Shown: positions 59,101 to 64,000 of the stretch, one piece after another | How the letters are laid out: every line of letters starts with the position of its first letter | Position numbering within the stretch: the first letter of the stretch is position 1 | Assembly: GCA_027214385.1 (NCBI GenBank) | Contig: JAPVXR010000011.1 | Location: forward strand, 1-64,000 | Direction: 5' to 3' | Source: Cryomorphaceae bacterium 1068 | Lineage (GTDB): Bacteria > Bacteroidota > Bacteroidia > Flavobacteriales_D > Cryomorphaceae | Length of the DNA stretch: 64,000 nucleotides | The notes under the pieces: model-generated | What the model saw: the letters and a program-made list of their open reading frames with translations, nothing else | What the model was told of the DNA's origin: nothing | The model's database searches: none | Made by a program: the position numbers and the translations under genes

Positions 59101-60726
59101 ATCATCCACGAGTAAAGTGAAATTTTGACCTGATTGAGTTTCGCATCCCGCGACCGTAACTCCGATACTCCCTGAGGTAGCGTTCTCTGGAATTTCTGCA
59201 ATGATGGTGTTGTCGTCTATAACAGTAATTGATGTGGCATTGATACCGCTAAGCGAGGCGGCTGTGGCACCAGTGAATCCGCTACCCGAAATGGTGACTA
59301 GGGTTCCTGCCGGGCCTGAAGTTGGAAGGATTGATGTAATTGCATGAGTTGGCGTGCAGGAAGGGGCAATTCCGCATATTTTTACATTGTCAATAATACC
59401 ATAATCTCCGCCTCCATTCTGTTCAGCACCAATAACAATAGATGCCGTTAATGTTCCAGGAGATAGATTAACAGTAACCGTTCCGCTTGCAGAAGTATTA
59501 CTCGTTCCATCCACTAATTGGACTTCGCCGATGCTTAGTCCATCTTCGAATACTTCATAAAAAAGATCGTCACCTCCGTCAAATTCAAATACTTTATAGT
59601 CAAAACTTATGGTGGCGGCGGTATAGCCCGCTATATTTTGATTGCTGAAAGTCAATTCGTGACGAAAACTTCCTCCTCCGTTTCCATTATTCAAATCCTG
59701 CATTGCCCAGAGATTCGTGCCATCTGTTGCATTTAACCCAAGAAAAGGAGAGCCCTCAATGTCCCAGACATCTCCCGATACATTATAAGGCACAGGTGAG
59801 GCTGTATAGCTCCACGAATCCCCTACTTCAAAACTTTGAATCGCAATACATATTGGCCCATTATCCGTTGTGCAGTCCGTTTGAGGAGCGGCAGGACTGG
59901 TTTTATAATCAATGGTTGATCCTGAGTTGGAATAGGACCAAATCTTAAAGAAATATTGGGTATTGGGATCTAGGCCGCTGATTGAGGCCGATTCTATTCC
60001 TTGATTTACCGTTGTTGAATTTGGACCGTTTGAATCAGAAAGATCAGTGGGATTTGAGATGGCTGCATAGCTCACATCCGACCATTTGATAAGGTAGCCA
60101 TCTGGTAGATCAGTTCCTATGGCATCCGTCCAGGTAAGGTCAATCTGATCATCAGAGAAGGTGGTGCAAGAAAAGAGGGTGGGGTGGTTGGTCGGTTCGG
60201 GGTTGCTCGAGCCACTAAAAACAGATAGTTCCAAATCGTCAATAATCAAGTGTCCAGGGTTATCATCGCTGAGGATTCGTACCTGCAGATTACTACTTCC
60301 GTTATTAATAGAATACGAATACTGTTGATAAGACTGACCTGAATATGCCTGAGTAGCTACAGTAGAAAAAGTGACACCATCAGTTGAAGTTTGAATTTCA
60401 AAAGTCCCTCCACCAGAATTCAACTCACGGTACCAAAAAATGATATCACCAATTCCATTTTGAGCAGGAGAGGTGAGGTATGAGTTTGGAATGTCGTCAT
60501 TAATTCGAGCAGCCGCTGTACCAGTCCTGGAGTTTCCAGAAGACTCTCTGAAAACATTCCTAACCTCCCAACTACCGCTAGAGAGACTCACATTTCCTGT
60601 TGTATACGAGCCTGGGAGTCCAGTTTCAAAACCTTCTGATATTTGTGACTGTCCAATCTCAGCAAAAATCAAAAAGATGAATAGAAAGAAAAACCTCTCG
60701 ACGGAAGTTAATGACGAAATAAGCAT
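56149..60726 (-). CDS. Giant multidomain T9SS cargo protein
   Basis: A 1525-residue secreted protein. Residues about 10-28 are a signal peptide ending GQS. Then come a jelly-roll/MAM-like domain (about 30-170), a fibronectin-III-like domain (about 180-285), a second jelly roll (290-450), an IPT/TIG domain (ITSILPTSGPAGTLVTISG, about 460-540) and a lamin-tail-like domain (DLFISEVYDANSGSLSYVEI, about 560-690). A long beta-helix-like part (about 840-1200) precedes a conserved LPITLLSFQAE module and a type A T9SS sorting domain ending EKFVW. No enzyme motif is seen; adhesion is an inference. The last 180 residues are a near copy of those at 61378. Confidence 0.9.
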   Translation of the reverse strand: MLISSLTSVERFFFLFIFLIFAEIGQSQISEGFETGLPGSYTTGNVSLSSGSWEVRNVFRESSGNSRTGTAAARINDDIPNSYLTSPAQNGIGDIIFWYRELNSGGGTFEIQTSTDGVTFSTVATQAYSGQSYQQYSYSINNGSSNLQVRILSDDNPGHLIIDDLELSVFSGSSNPEPTNHPTLFSCTTFSDDQIDLTWTDAIGTDLPDGYLIKWSDVSYAAISNPTDLSDSNGPNSTTVNQGIESASISGLDPNTQYFFKIWSYSNSGSTIDYKTSPAAPQTDCTTDNGPICIAIQSFEVGDSWSYTASPVPYNVSGDVWDIEGSPFLGLNATDGTNLWAMQDLNNGNGGGSFRHELTFSNQNIAGYTAATISFDYKVFEFDGGDDLFYEVFEDGLSIGEVQLVDGTSNTSASGTVTVNLSPGTLTASIVIGAEQNGGGDYGIIDNVKICGIAPSCTPTHAITSILPTSGPAGTLVTISGSGFTGATAASLSGINATSITVIDDNTIIAEIPENATSGSIGVTVAGCETQSGQNFTLLVDDGDCGASGGGGSFASDLFISEVYDANSGSLSYVEIFNGTNATVNLATDNYVIRIRTGTSTDSDYPMTGNLASGDTYILRLGSSSSTCSNFSPDQDLPLAPGFNGDDRIYLRKNNADLDYAPNPNHPDAGGSGGSQPGFSQSRNGSVTSPSTTYMAADWTIGANEVCDDLGIAPFVPNGSDVTISTQPLDVDCSALTFSVTATADPIFNPTNPYVWRYNEPGTDTWELVSSLNGVNGLIVTGSGTSSITITGNTASLLDYQFYVDITADGTPDCTRSSNAAQYTYETRAFYRSNGSGDWTNVANWQMSDTEFGSYVAACQYPTESGSSKVNILSGDSIFLDNVAITIDELDVNSNGVLAIGEGGELFINNGEVSGADFTINGTYFDQASSPDGIEFNTDATWEIAPGATIIKTNTSSVSRYRDNYETGIVNIPATANWIYRREAVNEVSVASTDMYYPNLTFENNVGGNYTPGSNLYFFQGSSSRPVIYGNLNIGGSGTGGYTMITNNLNTDPILVNGELIIQAGSTLTNNDTGGSNEGTGIEVKGDLTVEGSLDFTSSTVAGRGQLVLSGNGDQLGIGDGNALSVNEFEINKPAGDFFTEFSLNVNREARFIDGIYEIDDLASNPADVEFSTSATAIGMSNASFVDGTVVKFGSADFDFPIGDTHADGGSFYQPLVMFGLTGTSGFSARYYAEEHPNAGLYYDGESNNINDFQEIGNCDYWRFEQVAGTADPIFGVRFTNSDPEYCNVVGAPEFIRISRWNGFSWDEIPSADNGTEIELDQAVGVAVGSDYGEFVLSGPEVGNSNVLPITLLSFQAEAKGQQVITDWITATEINNDFFSIERSKDGIFWEQVGTIEGAGDSHTELSYSLTDQRPYTGISYYRLRQTDFDGTSTLSEPQAVEVLSNGDFALDQVYHAQEGLNVIYHATAPFVTVEVFDLLGKRVHVESLENGGNGFGTIYPDLANGAYLLRLSNGQEMATEKFVW

Positions 60727-60751
60727 TTACAATCGGTTAAGTACTATCCAA

Positions 60752-60759
60752 CGAAGATA
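60752..60759 (-). promoter_or_regulatory. Possible -7 box (TATCTTCG) of the giant gene
   Basis: TATCTTCG on the minus strand, the same variant as at 45540, with a predicted start near 60745 and a leader of about 19 nt to the ATG at 60726. No -33 TTG is visible at the usual spacing. Confidence 0.45.
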
Positions 60760-60871
60760 CCCATTTTAACCCTGACCGCTAAGGCCTTAACATTACCGTA
60801 TTGTAAACGATTCGTTCATTTTTATAAACAGTATCCCAAAGAAACATGGGAAATCAGGAGCCTTAAGCTTT

Positions 60872-60934
60872 CTGCCTGAAGCCTGCAGCATACTGCCTGT
60901 AGCCTACAGCACAAAGCCTGAAGCCCGCTACCCA
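60872..60934. repeat. Imperfect tandem repeat, three copies of 21 bp
   Basis: Copies at 60872-60892, 60893-60913 and 60914-60934 share the core GCCTGNAGCC. Each copy is itself built of shorter CTG/AGC words. Confidence 0.85.
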
Positions 60935-60964
60935 CAAACCCACCTCCAACACCTATCCTCAAGT

Positions 60965-60997
60965 ATACTTATCCCATACCTATCCCATACCTATCCC
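60965..60997. repeat. Tandem repeat, three copies of ATACCTATCCC
   Basis: Copies at 60965-60975 (one mismatch), 60976-60986 and 60987-60997, period 11 bp. Confidence 0.9.
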
Positions 60998-61130
60998 TAA
61001 CCAACTCCTATTCATTTCCTTTTTTGGTCTCAAATCATCCCGTTCGGGTCATAATTGGACAATTGCAGACAATCTTTCCCAATTATTCTGTCAAATCACT
61101 ATTCCGGATAGATTGTGAAATTTTAATTAC

Positions 61131-61155
61131 GACCATCGACCATCGACCATCGACC
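61131..61155. repeat. Tandem heptamer array, GACCATC x3.6
   Basis: Three perfect copies at 61131-61151 and a partial GACC. The period equals that of the array at 50301, but the unit differs. Confidence 0.93.
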
Positions 61156-61215
61156 TCGCCCCAAATCTCCCTTATCTCATGACGATTTGCTTGCAGCTGG
61201 CAGCCAAGTCCCAAT

Positions 61216-61233
61216 TTACCAAACAACCTTTTC
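61216..61233 (-). pseudogene. Vestige of a third T9SS sorting-domain end (EKVVW-stop)
   Basis: On the minus strand 61233-61216 reads GAA AAG GTT GTT TGG TAA, that is EKVVW-stop. The two large cargo genes end EKFVW-stop, and bases after the stop (ATTGG) also resemble those after the 56149 gene (ATAGG). It lies directly beyond copy B of the duplicated flank and has no intact coding sequence behind it. Confidence 0.5.
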
Positions 61234-61239
61234 ACGCCT

Positions 61240-61377
61240 CATTCTCCACCGAGCTTTAGCGAGCTCAGTGCCCTCGTCTTTCAGGCTTTGCTTGTCAAGA
61301 CCTCTCCGCGTCCTCGGTGTAAGAAAATTCAGCACGCCCAATCGAGCTACGAGCTACGAATTGCGCCCTTCGAACTA
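61240..61377. repeat. Duplicated 3' flank, copy B
   Basis: 138 bp from CATTCTCC at 61240 to the stop of the cargo gene at 61378, the same length as copy A at 56011-56148. It shares the GAGCT-TAGCGAGCTC block, the periodic GAGGACGCGGAG-type block on the minus strand and CGCCCAATCGAGCTAC. It contains the heptamer GAGCTAC twice (61344-61357). Confidence 0.8.
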
Positions 61378-64000
61378 CTACCAAACAAACTTCTCAGTAT
61401 CCATTTCACTCCCGTGTGAGAGTTTCAGTACATAAGCTCCGCGTGCCAAGTCGGGATGAATCGTAGCGAATCCGTTTCCATAATTCTCTAGGAGTTCACC
61501 ATGGATGCGCTTTCCGAGTAGATCATAGATCTCTACTACTACATAAGGCGCCGTTGATCGGTAAACTAAGTTGAGACCGTCCTGCCCACGGTAAACTTTG
61601 TCCAGACCGAAGTCGCTTCCTTGAAGAATCTCGACTGCTCTAATCTCGCTTACGGTGGTCGTTCCGTCAAAATCAGTTTGACGCAATCGATAGTAGGAAA
61701 TACCCGAATAAGGGGCGTCGTCTACAAAAGCATAAGCCAACTCCGTATTCGAATCACCGGCACCTTCTACCGTTCCCACTTCTTCCCAAGAACTACCGTC
61801 CTTGGATCGTTCTACGGTAAAGAAGTCATTGTTGATCTCGGAAGCAGTGATCCAGTTGGTATGAACCAAATCGTCCTTGACTTCGGCTTGGAAGGAAAGG
61901 AGGGTGATGGGGAGGACATTTGTTGTATTTGATGTAGCAATTGTAAATGGACTAAACGAAGAGATTGTTCCAGAGGTCACAGCTCCTACGGTGTATGGAA
62001 TAGGAGCGATACCGGAACCACCTACATCCTCCCACTCGCTTCCATTCCATCGTGCTACTCTCAAGTCAGCTGGATCCTGAATATCATAACACGTTGTAGA
62101 ATCTTTCCATTGAAGCTGCAATTGAGCGTCGATTGCAGGGCCAAAACGATTGACCTCCCAATAATTACAAGTCGAAGCCGAGACTAATCCCGGACCTAAT
62201 GGTGGAGGATTACTTGGGAAGCTGGTTCCAGGCAAATAGTTTTGGTGTATGTATTCAATACTGAATTCAAGTGCCGCATTGGTTGATGATGCGATTATAC
62301 CCGCAGGGCTCCAAACGGATACGGTATCACCAGGGCTAACGACCTCAAAATATCCAACTGGGAAAATACCTACAGTGCTGGCAAAACCATCTTTTCGAAC
62401 CACTCCATTAACATAAGAATTGAGTGCTCCACCACTAGGTAAGACATTGCTTCCAAAAATTACTTCTTCGCCTCCTAGCGGGTGGATAATACCTCCTAGG
62501 AAATCGGCATTGCCATTGATGCGGATATCACTTACCAGTTGCACGCCTTCCGCCAATTCTGAAGTATTTTGAATCACGATATCGTCAAAAACTTCTTCTC
62601 CCACACTTGAAATGGTTTGAACTTCAGAACCTACAAAATGAACCGTGCCCGTTTCGGTAACTGCACTTTCTCCCGCGAGATTGTTCCAATTTCCACCGAG
62701 GAATAACTCCTGACCATTGATGTTGAGGTTTCCGTTGCTTTCAATCTTCAGCTCATCCAGAACAGTTACGTCTTCTTGAAGCGTTTTCACCCCTGTATTA
62801 GCAAAAGTCAATTTAAAGAATACCTCTGAAGCTACTCCTCCAAAAGTATTAATGGTCTGGCTTTCAGTTCCGTTGAAAATAACCTCTTGCCCAGTTGGGT
62901 TAAATGCACTCGTTGCGCCTGATCGATTCCAATCTCCACCTATTTCGAATGTCCCTGAGTTCGTCGTGAGCGTAAACTGACTTCCCGTAATGGTTAGATC
63001 GTTCCTCAGTGAACGCGGGCTATTTAGTGTTAGGTCAGTACTCGCATCCCCCGAGCTTTCTACGTTGTATGGAATTCCTGGATTTCCTGAGGCAATGTCT
63101 CCATTATCCCAAGTTACATCATCTGCATCGACAACATAGCTGAAACCGTTTGCGAAACGAAGTAATGATGAATTTCCGTAATAACAAGAATTGAGGATGG
63201 CGTACCCACCTCCGGCTACCTCAAGTATTCCGTCGATCTTGGTTGGATTGCCTGTACCAAAATCAAAGCCTCCGTTTCCAATTCTGACTAGTACATCTTC
63301 CTCAAAAAGTAGTTTTGTGTTATTTTGGGAAACCACTTGCTTCGTTCTAAATCCAGGGTCAGTTCCACCTGTACCAATAGCTTGAAAAACGCTACTCGGA
63401 GATCCCGTTACACGACAAGTGTCAACTCCATCCACAATGATTTGCGCATCAAAAGCACCAGCACCTGCTACATTCTCAGCTGCCGAAAGTGTGTTGTTTC
63501 CTAAATCCAATGTGGAATTCACCATGCGAAGATCGCCGTTGAAGGTGCGATCGTCATTCAATGCTACCGATATCGATCCTGAAGCTCCGTTCAGGAATAA
63601 CTCGTCAACAGCATCGACATCTGATGAGAACTCAAACGAGCTGGTCATGGTGCCGGTATATTCAATATCGTATTGATCTGATCCAACTACCAATGGCTCT
63701 TTGTCAATCGTGGATGAGGTAGCTTCACGAAGGATTTTAGAATTATCCTCCATGATAAGGTTGGCATTACTTGTCGTAAAATCGAAGGCACCTTCAGTAA
63801 GCCTTAATCTATTATTAATGGTCAGGTTATCTGTTACACTCACGGTACCGCCTGTGAAGTTTACCGCAAGAAAATCAAATGTAAGGACACCGGAAATGGA
63901 GCTAGTTGAAGAGGCTCCATTAATCATAATCACCTCTCTATCATTGGGGTTAAACGTTCCTGATAGCAGAGAGAAATTTTCTTTTACAAATAGGTCTCCT
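61378..64000 (-). CDS. Large T9SS cargo protein, partial (N-terminus off the right edge)
   Basis: The frame is open from the right edge to a TAG stop at 61378, giving about 874 visible residues; the GTG at 63933 is an internal Val, as coding sequence continues upstream (GDLFVKENFSLLSGTFNPND). The visible part is a long beta-helix-like array with regularly spaced strands (VTDNLTINNRLRLTEGAF, LRMVNSTLDLGNNTLSAAEN, LDELKIESNGNLNINGQELF), then WEVNRFG and the LPITLLSFQAEVKDDLVHTN module, and a type A T9SS sorting domain ending in EKFVW. The last 180 residues closely match those of the 56149 gene, with the rest much more diverged. It is likely a cell-surface or secreted adhesin-like protein; no catalytic motif is visible. 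Confidence 0.88.
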   Translation of the reverse strand, partial: GDLFVKENFSLLSGTFNPNDREVIMINGASSTSSISGVLTFDFLAVNFTGGTVSVTDNLTINNRLRLTEGAFDFTTSNANLIMEDNSKILREATSSTIDKEPLVVGSDQYDIEYTGTMTSSFEFSSDVDAVDELFLNGASGSISVALNDDRTFNGDLRMVNSTLDLGNNTLSAAENVAGAGAFDAQIIVDGVDTCRVTGSPSSVFQAIGTGGTDPGFRTKQVVSQNNTKLLFEEDVLVRIGNGGFDFGTGNPTKIDGILEVAGGGYAILNSCYYGNSSLLRFANGFSYVVDADDVTWDNGDIASGNPGIPYNVESSGDASTDLTLNSPRSLRNDLTITGSQFTLTTNSGTFEIGGDWNRSGATSAFNPTGQEVIFNGTESQTINTFGGVASEVFFKLTFANTGVKTLQEDVTVLDELKIESNGNLNINGQELFLGGNWNNLAGESAVTETGTVHFVGSEVQTISSVGEEVFDDIVIQNTSELAEGVQLVSDIRINGNADFLGGIIHPLGGEEVIFGSNVLPSGGALNSYVNGVVRKDGFASTVGIFPVGYFEVVSPGDTVSVWSPAGIIASSTNAALEFSIEYIHQNYLPGTSFPSNPPPLGPGLVSASTCNYWEVNRFGPAIDAQLQLQWKDSTTCYDIQDPADLRVARWNGSEWEDVGGSGIAPIPYTVGAVTSGTISSFSPFTIATSNTTNVLPITLLSFQAEVKDDLVHTNWITASEINNDFFTVERSKDGSSWEEVGTVEGAGDSNTELAYAFVDDAPYSGISYYRLRQTDFDGTTTVSEIRAVEILQGSDFGLDKVYRGQDGLNLVYRSTAPYVVVEIYDLLGKRIHGELLENYGNGFATIHPDLARGAYVLKLSHGSEMDTEKFVW

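Larger units (their letters stand above)
60727..61239. other. Gene-free spacer with three tandem-repeat arrays
   Basis: No credible gene lies here. The right end of the giant gene's upstream region carries a -7-like box; arrays with periods 21, 11 and 7 follow at 60872-60934, 60965-60997 and 61131-61155. Between them the sequence is unique and A+T-rich. A sorting-domain vestige is at 61216-61233. Confidence 0.75.

Noticed and set aside
50301-61357. The heptamer arrays as CRISPR repeats.
   Set aside because: Units are 7 bp and adjoin without spacers, and no cas genes are present.
1-64000. A mobile element or phage around the giant T9SS genes or the polysaccharide locus.
   Set aside because: No transposase, integrase, phage structural gene, tRNA attachment site or long terminal inverted repeat was found.

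Overview
The window looks like chromosomal DNA of a Bacteroidota bacterium, most likely Flavobacteriales or a close relative. The evidence is a PorQ homologue, large secreted proteins ending in type IX secretion (T9SS) sorting domains, a long acidic ribosomal protein S1, type-B L31, the long IspH form, little use of Shine-Dalgarno sites, and many promoters of the TTTG-N19..23-TAnnTTTG type. I see no rRNA, tRNA, CRISPR array, integrase or transposase.

Layout. 1-3621: two tandem paralogous genes for Cys-rich repeat proteins sharing an identical 31-nt leader. 3.8-15.3 kb: housekeeping genes (rpsA, ispH, lon-porQ-cmk, a GlmU-like gene, rpmE2) and a GH16-like lipoprotein. 15.4-25.3 kb: a beta-helix lipoprotein, a LuxC-type acyl-CoA reductase divergent from a ferredoxin, serC-serA, pyrR-pyrB, a STAS protein, rnz and a LuxR-type regulator. 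25.4-30.3 kb: a BadF-type kinase, an M23 peptidase, and a coiled-coil gene/zapA/rny operon. 30.3-42.8 kb: a surface-polysaccharide locus with epimerases, flippase, acetyltransferases, two DegT aminotransferases, three glycosyltransferases, a Wzy/WaaL-like polymerase or ligase, wecB and a PglC-type initiating transferase. 42.8-55.9 kb: mixed accessory genes, including a CASTOR/POLLUX-like channel, a Tat-signal pirin, a Yellow/MRJP-like protein and a second sugar epimerase. 56-64 kb: two very large T9SS cargo genes with near-duplicate C-termini, separated by a gene-free spacer full of short tandem repeats.

How the parts fit. PorQ belongs to the T9SS machinery that would export the proteins at 1637-3589, 56149-60726 and 61378-64000. 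The polysaccharide locus can supply steps from sugar-nucleotide modification to initiation, elongation, flipping and polymerisation. It lacks visible chain-length and outer-membrane export genes, so those must lie elsewhere.

The best leads for something undescribed are: a 138-bp duplicated 3' flank behind both giant T9SS genes, with the vestige of a third sorting-domain end; a family of 7-bp tandem repeats at gene ends, one of which encodes the last residues and stop codon of a dehydrogenase; several predicted leaderless genes whose -7 box almost touches the start codon; a 16-bp back-to-back promoter core between the acyl-CoA reductase and ferredoxin genes; and an interrupted inverted repeat over the pyrR promoter. 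Start codons were moved from the longest frame wherever promoter position, signal peptide or family length argued for it.
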